A stretch of DNA of 64,000 bases from Brachionus rotundiformis (taxonomy: Eukaryota; Rotifera; Eurotatoria; Ploima; Brachionidae): positions 14,443 to 78,442 of the forward strand of contig JAESIW010000135.1 of assembly GCA_016802295.1 (NCBI GenBank), written 5' to 3'. The first letter of the stretch is position 1. Each line of letters starts with the position of its first letter. Below are positions 34,355 to 46,915 of the stretch, in pieces. A program made the position numbers and the translations under genes. The notes under the pieces were generated by a model. The model was not told the origin of the DNA, ran no database searches, and saw only the letters and a program-made list of their open reading frames with translations.

Positions 34355-35257
34355 TGGGACAAAGAAATGAACAAGACAAAAATGAATGAAGTGTGAACAA
34401 GTGCCAATTTTTAAAAAACCGTATTACTTTTTCCATTTTAAAGTCAGCTAGTTTTAATCACAAAAGCAAATAATGTTACAACGATTTGTTTGAATTTATT
34501 TTTCAGTTAAATATATTTGTACATAAATGTCTTCTTTTATTCTAACATTAAAATATTCATGTAAAAAATATAATATTTTTTCTTTGATTAAAGTTAATTA
34601 GATAAAGACTTTTTGATATTTTTTTGTAAATTTTTTTTGAAATGGTTAAGTCTAAATTAATGGACAAGATTATGAAAACCGAGCATATTGCCATCAAAAA
34701 AATACATTATGAGTATTTTTCTTCATTAAATAGATTAAATGGTATTGCAATATTTTGGTATTTTCAATAAAATTTTTCAAGTTCTTAACATTTTAATTTG
34801 ATATTAAATAGTATTTACATATTTGTTAAAACCTTAAATAATATAACTAAAATAAAATGATCCAAACAAAAAATAAAATTTTATATTTAATAATAAACAA
34901 TTGCGATTGTTTAAAAGAAATGTACTTTTCTGAGTCTGTTCTTGGTGTAAAAAAATCTTGTCGACTTGGTAAAAATTTTAATTAAATTTTTATTAGCAGG
35001 CATTTAAAAATCACGTTTTTTAAATTTAAAATCGCAATTTAGCATCTAAAATTTCTTTCCCATTCGAAGTTTATCTTAATTCATGATAACATTGTATCTT
35101 AATTATAGTTAATTAAGATAAAATTTTTATGTTTTTATTTATTTTTGATGTGATATTTAGAATAGAATAAAAAATAGTTAATTAAAAAAATAAATCGTAA
35201 TATTATGTTTAGTCTTGATTTTAATTAGCTGAATTAGAAAAAAACTAAAATTGAAAT
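34355..35257. other. Intergenic between convergent genes
   Basis: AT-rich 3' flanks of the CENP-C gene (+) and the TXNL1 gene (-). No further gene was seen. Confidence 0.5.
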
Positions 35258-36367
35258 TTATCCATGTGACTCGCCTGCTTGACCAGAAACCTTAAAAAAA
35301 AGATAAATATATACTTTAAAATAAAAATGATCTAAAATCTACTCTTTTAAATTCGTTCATGTTTGTTACACTGACCGGAGTACCAATTAATTTTAACTGA
35401 TCAATTTGAGTGATCTCGCTGTCCGATTGATTGTTAACAAAAAAAATCTTTTAAATTTAATAATCTTTATCATTAATCTTTTAAAAAATTAAACAAAAAA
35501 ATACAGTTATATTTTGCACATTTTGAAATTTAACAAATCTTAATTTTATCAATTGATTGTCCTTCAAATCCTCTGGTTTTAATCTAAGATCAAATGATGT
35601 TGACGTTTTTAAATTAAAAAAATAAAGATAATAATTAATTACTCTAAATCTTGAACTGATTGACAATTCAGCGCTGAATCAAAGTCCAATGTTTTTGTTT
35701 GGTTAATAAACAACCTAACATTTTTTGGTCCATTGTCTTCTGGTCCTTGTATAATCAATGAATTTAATTTAACCGGCTGTTGGAAAGAAATATATAACAA
35801 AATTTGCTCATCGACATCTGATTTTAGACACTTGGAATTTGAGGCCAAAATATTTTCCCAAACATGATCATCAGACTGATTTAAACATTCTGATTGATTC
35901 TTGCTGATTAAATTTACTAAATCGATCTAATAAAAGAAAACTTAATTTATTGTTTACTTTATTAAAATAACATTTACAAAGTCACCGTCTATTTTGGTAG
36001 CCACAGATTCTGACTCACCTTCACCAACATTCGATTCAGTGTACAATTCCCTTATTTTATTTTCTAGTTGATTTTTGTCTGCGCCGCGTATTCTAGCCAC
36101 TTCAGCTCTTTGCCTGAAAAGTAGAAAAGTTGGCATGGCACTAACGTTATTGGCAGCGGCTGTGCCTGGACACTTATCAACATCTACTTTCATGAAAACA
36201 GCATTTGGATACTTTGTTGTAAGCTGTTTGAAAAAAGGTGCTATCATATTACAGGGACCACACCATGTGGCAAAAAAGTCAACTACAACCAAACGATTGC
36301 CAGCCGTGGACATTTTTTCAACAAAAACTGAATCATTATTTACTTCAATTAAAGACATGATCGACAA
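35258..36367 (-). CDS. TXNL1: Thioredoxin-like protein 1 (thioredoxin + PITH domain), 5 exons
   Basis: Exons 36367-35978, 35926-35643, 35583-35505, 35447-35343 and 35290-35258 encode 296 residues, close to the family's 289. The thioredoxin domain covers residues 1-110 with the active site WCGPC (ATWCGPCNM) and the cis-Pro loop SAMPTF. The PITH domain follows: SDVDEQILLYISF, QGPEDNGPKNVRLFIN, LRFVKFQNVQNIT, and the ending GTPVSVTNMNEFKR, which is highly conserved in TXNL1. Family members are cytosolic redox proteins that associate with the proteasome 19S lid. A second Met three codons in could be the start. It lies 189 bases downstream of RPF1 on the same strand. Confidence 0.95.
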
Positions 36368-36556
36368 TTATAAATCCAGAACAATTAAATTAAATAAGTC
36401 TAAAATTTATTCACAAAATAAATATTATTAGATTTATATTTTTTTTCCTAAATAATTTAAAGATCTAATCAATCAAAATAACTTATTACTCTGATTTTAT
36501 CTAAATTATAGTAAAAATCAACAAATATAAATAAAAATTTTTTTTATTGAAAATTA

Positions 36557-37656
36557 TTAAATTGAAAATTGTCTCCTGTTTGATTCCATTTCGTGACGCT
36601 AAAATTATCAGAATATTTACATTTTTATAAATTTTTTTTATTAATAAAAATATTAAAATTACTTTTTGAACCCATTCGTATTCTCCGAATTTTGAATTGA
36701 ATGTACCTTTTTGTAGAGAGCGTAGTTTCAAGGTAAATTTTGGTCCGAGCTCTTGAAGCCCCACTTTTTTGGCATTTCGAAAAATATATCTGTGATGCCT
36801 GAAAAAAATAAAGTCTCTTTGATTGTGAAAAGTAATGCAATGTCTGCCCTCATATTGTGGATCATTGGGAAAAAGTGTGGCAAACGATCTTCCTATTTGC
36901 AAACCTAATCGTGTGTTGAAATTATTCATTATAATTTCAGGCTTATGCTTGGTAAAACCACCGCCACCTTTGATTTCATCTGATAACCTTAAACTACTCA
37001 ATTTGAAATTCATTGTAGGACCTTCTGGCAAAAGAGAGATCATTAAACCATCTTTGATAAAACATGGAAAATTAGTTTTTTTATTCCTAACTATGTCCAA
37101 AAATTATACCTGGTTGTTTCCGATTTTCATTAACAACAATAATAGCCGAGTAATTTCGCTTAATAGCTGCTGGTATTATTTTGCTTAGGCGTACTTTTTT
37201 TTTATAAAAGTAGTCCGCATTTGGAAGAATTCTTGATAGTTCGCGACAAAATTTATATGTTATGTAACCAATTTTGATATCATTTGTTGTGATTAAAATT
37301 TTTGGATCCTTGGAGTTGTTCGAATCTGTTTCTTCCTCTAAATCCTCTTCTTCCTCTTGTAGTGTATTATCAAATTCGTCCTGAGTCAAAAAGTTTTCAT
37401 CAGAGCTGTTTCTTTTTATATGTTTACTAATTTCATCAGTGTTCATGTCGAACAAAATTTCTTGGTCATTTTGAATGTCACTTATAAAAGTATCATCTTT
37501 TATTCGACAATTTTCGATTGTTTTTGGCGCTTGTTTTGGTTTATCTTTGTTTTCCAATTTTTGCTTTTTTTTTGCTTTATTTTTTTCTTTCTTCATTGCC
37601 ATGAACATTTTGGTCCGCACTTCTTTATTCTTTATTTCGCTAGGATTTCTGGTCAT
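36557..37656 (-). CDS. RPF1: Ribosome production factor 1 (Brix domain), 3 exons
   Basis: Exons 37656-37110, 37051-36663 and 36598-36557 encode 325 residues. The basic N-terminus opens NPSEIKNKEVRTKMF, typical of RPF1, followed by an acidic stretch (residues 70-115). The Brix domain then starts with DPKILITTND and contains LPEGPTMNFKLSS, NNFNTRLG, GRHCITFHNQRDFIFFRHHRYIF, KKVGLQELGPKFTLKLRSLQKGTF (shown here as consecutive blocks) and a short terminal exon HEMESNRRQFSI. It acts in nucleolar assembly of the 60S subunit through rRNA binding. The structure is complete and the length is near the family norm of about 350. Confidence 0.95.
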
Positions 37657-38312
37657 TTTTATCTTCTTTTTATTTATACCTCAAATCAAAGTAAATATCA
37701 ATTTTAAACTTTTTCTCTCTATATTGTATCAATTTTGGTGCTGATGGATAAAAAAGCATGAAATTTTTTATATTTATATTTTATTTAAGATATGCATATA
37801 TGCAGGGTAAATTTTAAAAATAAATATTAGATGGTATATTTGTAGAATGAATTTTTTTTGTCTCAAATTATTTCAAAATTTTTAAATAACAATTTTTAAA
37901 TCTTCAATTATTGATTGACTAAAATTGATAAAAAAATACTAAAGAATCGCTGTTTTTATTTTTGTTTTTATAAAATTCAATACTAAAATTTAGTTAGGAT
38001 TGAAATTCAACTGTTTTTAAATAAAAATTTTGATGATTAAAAAATTTTTATATAATTAAAGGTTAAAACTAGATATGATCATCAGATCGACTAGTAAATT
38101 AAATTTCTTTTAAATCAATTAAATAGTTAAATATCATTTAGTAAATTTAGATCTGATTAGTTAATGTTTATTTAATTTTGATTAAAATGAAAAAAAAATT
38201 ATTTTAAAAAAAATATATATTATAATTTTAATGGTACATAATTTGATTGAGTGATTTTAGATAATCAAATAAAAAAGCAAATTTTGTCCAAGTGCCATGA
38301 TTAAATATTATC
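37657..38312. other. Divergent intergenic region
   Basis: Lies between the RPF1 gene (-) and the TTC17-like gene (+), so it must hold both promoters. It is AT-rich with no recognisable motif. Confidence 0.5.
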
Positions 38313-40140
38313 ATGTATCGCTTGGTTTATTTTATCTTTGTTCAAGTTTACTTTTTTAACTACATCGACTGTTTTACCCATTGGAAAGTGACCGAAGAAG
38401 GCCGTATTGAGCTGGAAAATGATTCAGTGTACACTCTTCTGCGACCATACGATCTTGCATCATTTGTGAAGCAATCCGAAAGACTTAAACGCCTTGATAC
38501 CTTGAAACAAATTCTTGCGTCCAAAAACATTCCGTCACCAACAAAAGACCCGGCTCCCATCTCCGTATCAGAATATCAGGAAAACTTCTACAAAACTGAC
38601 TTGGACTGTCAAAAGGCTGAAAAAAAATTGACCAAATTTTCTTTTTACGAAACTCATGCTACATCATGGGAAACTCAAGGTTTTCATTTGCCCAAAGAAT
38701 CTCTAGATATCAAGCGTTCTACACTAAAATTGTTCAAAAAACCATTCTGTGACATTGTTAATTTGCCTTTTAACATGAACACTTTTGACCATTTGGACGT
38801 AAGTTAATTAAATTTTATTAATTAAATGGTATATTTTTATCCAAAATTAAGAGCATTCAATCCAAAGAAAATATAACAATGCTACCTGAGACCGATTTAC
38901 TAAAAAATGCTGTGATTGAATCAGAAGATTTATATGGGCATATGATACATATTGCTTTATTGACAGTAAATTTACCAAATTAATTTTAAAAAATATTTCA
39001 TTACTTTATTCAATTAAAGAACTCGTCTTCATGGGTTTATTTAACAATGGCTGCTGAATATTTTCGCATTAAAGGAGACTATTTCAATGCTGTTAAATGT
39101 TTACAAAGAGGCATTTACTATGCACCAAGGTACTTGAACAATAACCAAACGAAAAAAAGTTTATTTTCCTTTTTCCAAGGTCTCATAAATCAATACCAAT
39201 GCTAAGTCTTTCAAACATGCTGCACAAGTTACATTTTTTGAACGACTCTTTGTCAATTGCCTTATCCGGATATTCCATTGACTCTAATAGCTCTCTATTT
39301 GCTTACTTTATTGGCAATATTTATGTGGTAATTTTTATTTAATTTTTTTTGAAGAAAAATAAAAAATAAAATACTAAATCAATTGATGAAATTAATTTAA
39401 AATTATAATTGGAATATAAAAATAGAATTTTTAAGACTTTAGGAGAGCTAAAGCTTGCTTTTGAATGGTATGACCATTCTAGTAGACTAGATGAGCAGTT
39501 TCGATTAGCATTTTTAAAAAAGCATGCAGTCATGTGTCACATCAAATTGGAAGAATACCTAGAAGATCAACATTTGTAAGATAATTTTTTGCTAATAAGA
39601 AAAAAATTAGGTTTTTTTTTTTATTGTTCTTCAAAGAAATCTGAAGAGAAAATTGGATGACTTGAAAGACTTCCAAATTTATTCAGATGAATGGTTTCAG
39701 TTGAATGGCAAAATTGAAATGGAAAGATCGAGTCCAAGCAGAAAGGAAGCTACGCGAAACAATTTCGAAAACATGTTGCTGAATTTTAAGAGCAAAATGT
39801 GCCAAACTAACAAAAAAAAACTTGTATGCAAAGAATTTCCAGTAAGAGTTTTACTTTCAAATGGAATAAGTTTCTTTTTAAACAAATATAATCAATTTAG
39901 ATACATTTTTTGTATTTTGCGTTTTCAAACTCAACTTTTTTAGATACAATTATTCATAATCAAAGTAGTAATGAACTTAGCTGTAGTTCAGAGCAAAGAG
40001 TTGATGAATTATGTTTGCCTAGTACTAAAGATGCACCCAATATGCTATCATTAGTAAATCATATTCAAAGAGAAAAAAATATAAACATAAAATTTAAACC
40101 TCCGACTTCTAAAGACTTTCTATTATCTGATTTAGAGTGA
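38313..40140 (+). CDS. TTC17: TTC17-like TPR protein, N-terminal part only, 7 exons
   Basis: Exons 38313-38798, 38852-38965, 39020-39129, 39180-39327, 39436-39575, 39637-39841 and 39901-40140 encode 480 residues with consistent phases. The signal peptide (MYRLVYFIFVQVYFFNYIDC) and THWKVTEEGRIELENDS match the start of TTC17, as do DCQKAEKKL, INLPF-like VNLPFNMNTFDHLD, SSSWVYLTMAAEYFRIKGDYFNAVKCL (TPR, given as one motif region) and IGNIYVTLGELKLAFEWYDHS (second TPR region). Vertebrate TTC17 is about 1,140 residues with a second TPR set; this gene ends in TAG-free sequence followed by TGA at 40138-40140, so it equals the N-terminal half. In the family it is linked to actin and ciliogenesis. Further downstream exons were looked for and not seen before the troponin gene. 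Confidence 0.85.
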
Positions 40141-40869
40141 AAAAATTAAAAAAAAATTTCTCATTTGTAGAATTTATTTTTATTTTTCATTTTAGTATAG
40201 TTGTTGGTAGTGGCTGGTGTTTGTATTGGTGTTTTATTTAAAACATTCTCTTAATATTAGGTTAATAGTTAATAATTTTATTTCGAAAATGAAAAGAAAA
40301 AATGGACCATAAATTGAATAAGTTGTATTCCTTGAATAAATGATAATAAACCTATTAATAATATTTTTTTCTTTTATAACTTTTATAAAAAACAAATCCC
40401 AACCAATCAAGCTCTGGCTTGAACAATATCTGAACTAGATAATTTATGCCGATTAGTGTAAAGATTTATGCCAAACTATTTCAGAATATTTGAGTATTAC
40501 CTTTCAGTAATTATTTTCTATTTAGTTCTATCTTATCTTGTATAAATAGAATTGAAATTTTGGATTTATTTAATCGAATCCAATTCACAAAAGCTAATAA
40601 ATCAGATATCTTAGCAATTTTGTGCGTGGTGGCAGCCCTAAACCTATTATTCTATTGGATTCCAAGCTTTAAGAGCAGCATATTATTGAGCTAAGCATAG
40701 ATATTATTTGAGGTTAAGCATAATTTCTTGTATTCCTGATTATTCCAGAGCTGCAATAAATAAAATAAACTTGAAAGCATTTTCTTATTTCTACTTACAA
40801 ATCTGATATTTTATTTATAAAAAAAGCTTCATAGTTTGACTATATAGAAAGTATTGCAAGCAAGCAAAA
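40141..40869. other. Intergenic, troponin promoter side
   Basis: AT-rich, without ORFs of note. The 5' UTR of the troponin gene probably begins in the last 100 bases; no muscle-type motif was identified with confidence. Confidence 0.4.
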
Positions 40870-41620
40870 ATGGTCGAAGACAAGCCGCTTACCGAAGAGG
40901 AAAAGAAATTGCGCAAAAAAGCCGAAAGAGAGCGAAAGCGTCAAGAAGCCCGTGACAATGCCGAGAAAAAGAAGCGCTTTGGCTTGACGCCGGAGAAAAA
41001 GCGCAAGTTGAAGCTTTTGATTATGAAGAAGGCCACCGAGGACTTGAAGAATGAGGCTGAGAAAAAAGCTGCTGCCAAGAAATCCTACTTGGACCAAAAA
41101 GTTCCAGCATTGCAAGAGATGTCTCATTTAAACGAAGCTCAATTGGTTTCTATTTGCCGAGACTTGCACAAACAAATTGCTGAGCAAGAAGAGGCCCAGT
41201 ACGATTTGGAAATGAAAATTATCAAACAAGATTACGAAATTAACGAGCTGACCATTAAGGTCAATGACATAAAAGGCAAATTCATCAAGCCAACACTCAA
41301 AAAAGTTAATAAAACTCAGAGCAAGTAGGTTCACAGTTATTAGAACTTAGATTTTTTATTTTTTAATAATAATAATAATGATAATAATAATTTTATTATT
41401 AATCGTTCAAAATTGAATTTAAATTAATCCCTTTTTCTCTTTTTTTATAATTAGATTTGCCAAGTTGGAAAAAATGGAGAATGCTGGTGCTGGTTTTAGA
41501 GCCAATCTAAAATCGACTGGTAAAGACAAATTTGCCCTCGAAAGCAAAGAAGAAGAAGAGAAGATAAATTTCAGAGATCAGCTTAAATCTGCCAAAGAAA
41601 AAGAAGACAGAGAAGAATAG
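40870..41620 (+). CDS. Troponin I, 2 exons
   Basis: Exons 40870-41324 and 41455-41620 encode 206 residues, a normal length for invertebrate troponin I. The N-terminal half is the basic, Glu/Lys-rich helix (KPLTEEEKKLRKKAERERKR), then KKRFGLTPEKKRKLKLLIMKK. The troponin-T-binding coil ALQEMSHLNEAQLVSICRDL and the helix EEAQYDLEMKIIKQDYEINEL follow. Exon 2 gives the C-terminal segment (FRANLKSTGKDKF, then INFRDQLKSA). The protein inhibits actomyosin at low calcium in striated muscle. The 130-nt intron contains an AT-rich trinucleotide repeat (41364-41391). Codon use is richer in G/C than the surrounding DNA, consistent with high expression (inference). Confidence 0.93.
41364..41391. repeat. (AAT)n microsatellite in the troponin intron
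   Basis: A run of AAT/ATA units with one G interruption, inside the single intron of the troponin I gene. Confidence 0.8.
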
Positions 41621-43002
41621 ATAAATTATAAGTAGATGTTACTAAAATTGAACTCATCATAATCTTCTTTGATTTCTTATTTTCGTAATATTGTTTGCAA
41701 TTTAATTAGAGTTTCATATGATCATAAATTAACTTTTTTCTTAATCAAATTATAATTCTGAATAAAATCTAATACGCTTTAAATTATTATCTTTTTTTTT
41801 TAATGTTTAATTTAAAATAAATAAATTAATTATTTAATTAATATGAAAAAGTTTATTATTTTTGGATCATTTAAATATAAATTGCTTATATTCAAAATAG
41901 TTAAGTATCAAGTTTATTTAATAGTTATTAGAGAAAAATTAGCCTCAGATTTGCAGATTCATTCTTGGCAATATTCCTAAATATGTCAAACTAAATTTGA
42001 TAAAACATTTGGGAAACAAAGCCAAGAACGCAACCAACATTTCTGGTTGCCTTCTGGACCCCTGCGTTATCATCATAAGCTTTTGAATTTTGAATTTTAA
42101 ATTTTATTCTAGTTTCATGTAAAAATTTATTTTTGATTTTGGAAATTAGTAGCTAAATAAGCGCCATATGCATATGAATTTATATGAATATAAGCATCAT
42201 GTATACAAATACAATTTCTTTTGTTCTCAAATTTTTATTTCTAATTAACAAAAGCAATTTAACATTTAAAAAGCGAAAACCATTTTTTAAATTTTGTATT
42301 ATTGAATTTAATTAAAATTTTTGATAAAAAAAATTCGTTGTCAAACAAAAAGATAAGTTTTTAGGTTAAAAATTAATCATGTTAATTTTAATTTTATAAT
42401 TACTTATTTTATCTCAGATCCGATGTCCTTTTTTTAATTTTTTAAATTGACATATTTAGTAGGTGGTAAAAAAATTTCAAAAAAATAAAATTAAATATTT
42501 TCTCAATGAGCAATAATCAAAATACTAAATTTAAGAATATTTAATTGCCATCAACAAATAAAAAGTATAGATAAGTTTGTTGAAGATTGTGTCTAATCAT
42601 ATAATTTGATAAAACATAAAAATAATCTTTTTTCTTGATTAAATTAAAATAATTTCAAAATTATAAAAAAGCAAAATATAGAAAATAATGAAACTATTAT
42701 AGATATCATTTAAAATCCAATTAAGATTAAAAAAAATTAGCGTTGTAGTGTGTATATTTATTTAAAAATTTTTAAAGTATAATTTTTTTAAATGTGTGTC
42801 TTCTACAGAATTGTTTCATCAGAAAAAGAATCAAAATTGATAGTAAGATAACCAGTAATAGTTTATGCATATAAGCTTAAATCTTATATATATGTATATA
42901 TATATTAAAAAAAAACTATTAATCAGACTAACACAACACATGAAAAAAAAATAACTTAAAAGAAATATTTATAAAAATTAAGAATTAAAGAAAGAGTCCA
43001 GT
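41621..43002. other. Intergenic between convergent genes
   Basis: The 3' flanks of the troponin I gene (+) and the U1-70K gene (-). A patch at about 41945-42080 is less AT-rich and is open for about 30 codons in a minus-strand frame, but has no start or splice support. The rest is featureless AT-rich sequence with a TA-repeat at about 42888-42906. Confidence 0.45.
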
Positions 43003-44558
43003 TTATACGATTTCACCATATTCGGTGCCATTATTAGAAACGCCATTTCCATTATTGTAGTTGTTGTTGTTTTTCTCACTTAGACCATTTAGTTCACCAT
43101 TGTCATTAGACACAACTCGATCCAATTTGGCGTCGCGGTCACGTTTATCACGTGATCGAGACCGCTTTTTGGATGATTTTCTGTCTTTGGACTTGGATCG
43201 GCGTGATTTCTTGGCCCTCTCTCTGCTCTTACTCCTATGTCTATCCTTAGACTTGGAGCGCTTCTTTCTTTCGCGGCTTCTGGAACGGCTCTTGCTTCGC
43301 TTGTGGCGGTCTCTCGGCTTTTCTCTATCACGTTCTTTTTCGCGCTCTCTCGGCTTTTTGTCATCCAATTTGTCCACCGAAAAGCCATCGCCGAGCTTGT
43401 CAATGGACATGGGATCGTAGTGACTCTTGCGGCCGCCCTTTCCGCCTCCGAGTCTTCTCGGCTTCCAGCCTTTTATGGTCCGGCCTCGTTCTATATCCAC
43501 AACCACACGCCGTCCGTCAATTTTTTTCCCATCAGCTCTCTTATAAGCAGCTAATAAACAAAATTATTTTATACATGCAAAATTAATTGACTTAATATTA
43601 AATAAAAATAATGCCTTTAGACTGATAAAATTGACCTTCTAATTAATAAGAAACTTACATGTACATGTACAGGTATTTACTAATTTATTGAAAGTGTTCA
43701 ATTGTTAAAAATTGAAAAAATTAATTTTATTAAATGAAAAATAAAATAAACAAATAAAGAGTAAAAAAAAATTTTTTTATTTCTTTTTTATTTTTTTTTA
43801 AATTATTATTATTATTATTTCAAAATAACAATACATTTACCATTACAACTTACCTAACTAACTTACTCATCCTTTAACTTACTAATAAAGTGAATGCGAT
43901 GGACATTTTGATGAAATTCAATTAATTCCATGCTAGCTGGTCTATTTTCTTTCTAATTAGCTTATTAAAATTAACTTACCATGCATTGAGTTCTCGTCTT
44001 CGTATTCTACAAAAGCGTATCCTCTTGGTTTACCTGATTTTACATCGTGCACCAGTTTGATCTTAAAATTGGATACAAATTAAATAATTAATCGTTTAAT
44101 TTTACTCTATTTACTTGTCTTATCTTTCCATATGCTTCGAATTCTCTTCTTAATTTTGACTCCGAAGTGTCATAATTCTATTAAAAAAGAAAATTTTAGC
44201 TAATTTAAAACTTATTAAATTCACAAAGTACAATTCTGGCTACAAAAAGTGTCCTGTATGGATCGCTGGTTGTATTTGAATTTTCCTTTGGGTTCCACAT
44301 TGCCAAATCCTGTTCAATTTTGTACACATTTTGTTCGGCTTTTTCGCGTCTCTTGCGCTCAAGTCTTTCCTGCTTGGTCTCGACCTTGGTTGGAGGCGGC
44401 GTTTCTTCCGGGTCTTCGAATTGGTCTAAGTAGTCCGCAAGGCCGTTATATGGTTGTCGCTTTTTTTCATGTGGTAGCTTGTCAACCGGTGGCATATATG
44501 GAATGGGATCTCGCGGTGCAAACAACGCCAGCAAATAAGGCGGCAGGTATTGTGTCAT
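43003..44558 (-). CDS. SNRNP70: U1 snRNP 70 kDa protein, 4 exons
   Basis: Exons 44558-44232, 44177-44115, 44061-43980 and 43550-43003 encode 339 residues. The N-terminal U1-70K region (MTQYLPPYLLALFAPRDPIP) is highly conserved. The RRM follows with RNP2 LFVARI and RNP1 RGYAFVEY, then DIERGRTIKGWKPRRLGGG, the diagnostic post-RRM box. An Arg/Ser/Lys/Asp-rich tail follows (about residues 195-300) with an Asn/Gly-rich end. It binds stem-loop I of U1 snRNA and acts in 5' splice-site recognition in the nucleus. The tail is shorter than in the 437-residue human protein. The long intron (43551-43979) is 429 nt; the others are about 53 nt. Confidence 0.96.
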
Positions 44559-45639
44559 TTTTGACTTGGTTCACTCTCCTAGTTTATGCTCACAAGCTAA
44601 ATCGGGTTTTGTCGTAATTTTTTTTGTTAGTTTTGTTAATTTTTATGGACTAAATCAATTTAATAATATGTAAACTATTGCACAGTAATAGAAACACAAA
44701 ATTTAAATTATTATTATTTCAAGAATGTAAGTAATTTGGATACAATATCCGTTTACGTTTTGTAAAATTTATTTGCAGATATAACTTAACTTTTTTTCAT
44801 GTCGAATGTAAATTTGTCTTACAGTCTAAGACAAAAAATTAATTTTTTTCCTTCTTATAAAGTAATATTTTAATAGAATAAAGCATGATAAAATTAAGAA
44901 TCAAAATAGAGTAAGATAAATCTATTAATATAAATTGGAAGCATTTATTTAATTTAATAAAATTTTAAAAAGCTAAATTTTATTTAAAATGATCTCGAAC
45001 CGACTTCGAAAAAAAATCATCTCAAAATATAGCAATATGGATACCATTTTGTAGATTTTAGAGAGATCTTTCGATGATGTGTTCACTTTTAAAATTGGAA
45101 TAGAATGGTAGCTTCTGTGAGTTGCCAAAGTCCAGTTTTTGAGGGACCGATTCTTCAAAGGATCAAAGAATCTTCATATATGCTGTAAATTGCGTATCAT
45201 TTTGTAGATCTCAATGTTTTAATGAAAATTTGAACTTGAATGATGGTCTCTGTTTCCCAAGTTCATTTTTCCACGAATGCCTAATTTAGAGAGTCTTTTT
45301 CAATGTAAATATTATCAAATTAAGATAAATTAATCGATTCTTTTTTTTTTTAGTGTAAAAATTCTGATCGAGCAAATGCTCCTTCAGAAAAGAAAAAAAA
45401 ATTAAAATATATAAACAAAAATCATAATTATATTTAAATAAGAGAGAAGTTAAAATTTTTATCTTTGGTTAGAGAGAAAGAAAGATCATGAGGAAAAGAT
45501 TTTTGTTAGACCTGCAAAAAATCCTCAATAATTCCTCTACAATTGCAGAGAGGAGCCGGAAAGTTGATACAACGAGATTAAAAACCTAAATTGTACTCTT
45601 TTACTAGTTGTACTAAAATATCTACACTATTTTCTAAAC
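44559..45639. other. Non-coding, with a degenerate duplicated block
   Basis: Around 45015-45300 the segment ATACCATTTTGTAGATTTTA is followed some 150 bases on by a diverged second version (GTATCATTTTGTAGATCT), suggesting an old two-copy repeat. No gene was seen. Confidence 0.4.
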
Positions 45640-45960
45640 CATTCCTGATCTGAACCTATAAGTGATTTATACATATTGATAAAGTTTTATTACTTAAGCC
45701 CCATTTGGAGTTTGATAAAATTTTGATAATATTTAGTAATGAAAAACACTTTACTTTTATTTCATTTACGGATGCATTAAAACTCAATGATTCGTCAAAT
45801 GTGACGCCCAAGAACTTTATATTCTTTTCATATGGGATCTTACCACCTGAAAGGTTTAATGTAAAATTATATCTAGTTTTTATACTTCTTCTAAAAACAG
45901 TATAACTACATTTTTCTCAATGAGATCTATAAATTGATACCAATTTTTTCTACATTGATA
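45640..45960 (-). mobile_element. Non-LTR retrotransposon relic (reverse-transcriptase 3' part)
   Basis: On the minus strand the sequence encodes GGKIPYEKNIKFLGVTFDES, followed by a helix and NSKWGLSNKTL. This matches the region after the reverse-transcriptase core in non-LTR elements (IKFLGVxFDxxLxFxxHV ... KxxWG). Stops upstream and downstream show that it is dead. Confidence 0.65.
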
Positions 45961-46915
45961 CAGAGCTTCACTACATTATAGTTTAAAAAGGTCATTTTGA
46001 GAGTGTAAATTTAAATGTAAAATTTTTTCTGAAAAATTTTAATGAGAAAATCTCAAAAAATAGTTAAATAAAATAGTGTCTCAATGATGAGTTAATAGCT
46101 AGCGAGGCGTAGCCGAGTGAGCAAAATATTATCTATAATTACCTGGCTTTTCTTCTCTTTAATAATTCGTGCAAACTTTTACGAGCCAAAGGCGAGTACC
46201 ATTCCAGTAGCGAAGCAGCTACTATTATCAAAGTAAAATCTAACAATTATGATTCAAAGTTAAACAAGTAAATAAGAAAATATTTAAAATTATTCGAAAA
46301 TGTTTAAAAACTTATAAAGTTTAGCTTTAACTATCAACCAAATAATTAAAATTACAAAGCTTGAACAACAACCTTTAAATCAAAATAAATTATACGGGTA
46401 AACTAAAAATTCCTTGGCAATTTTTTGGATGCTCATAACAAAAACGGAAATAGTGAAATTCTATAATATCTTTCAGAAAATATCTCAATTTGTTAGTGTC
46501 AAAAAAATAGTTTTAGTTTTTATAGTCTTTTTTTTAAACTTTTAAGTTGAATTTAAAACAAGTGTTAAAAAATCTTATTCGTTTACCATAAACTCTTCTC
46601 TATTAATTAAAAAAAGTGTTTAAAAGAATAAAATTCCTTGAAAAAAATTCTATATAAATTAACTTTAATAATAAAAAATAATAGAAGAGCCCGAGACAGA
46701 GAGTCTAGTTTTTCCTTTTAAATTAACTCTAATTTTTTATTTAATTAAATTGTCAAAAAATATTTATTCATAAATAGAATTTTTCTCTCTCAAAATTATT
46801 TTCAATTTATTATTTAAATTATGAATATTTCGATTAGTTACTATAATAAAAGTTTACTTCTAAATAATAACTGAGTCAATAGCAAAATAAAAAATGAAAA
46901 ATTTATTTATTCCAT
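45961..46915. other. Intergenic
   Basis: AT-rich. A patch at 46100-46240 is richer in G/C (GCGAGGCGTAGCCGAGTGAG) and may be a repeat fragment. No gene. Confidence 0.4.

Noticed and set aside
41945..42080. Minus-strand open patch as an extra exon
   Set aside because: About 30 coding-like codons, but no start, convincing splice sites or family match.
43061..43554. Long ORFs opposite and overlapping the U1-70K tail
   Set aside because: Shadow frames of the Arg/Ser-repeat coding sequence.
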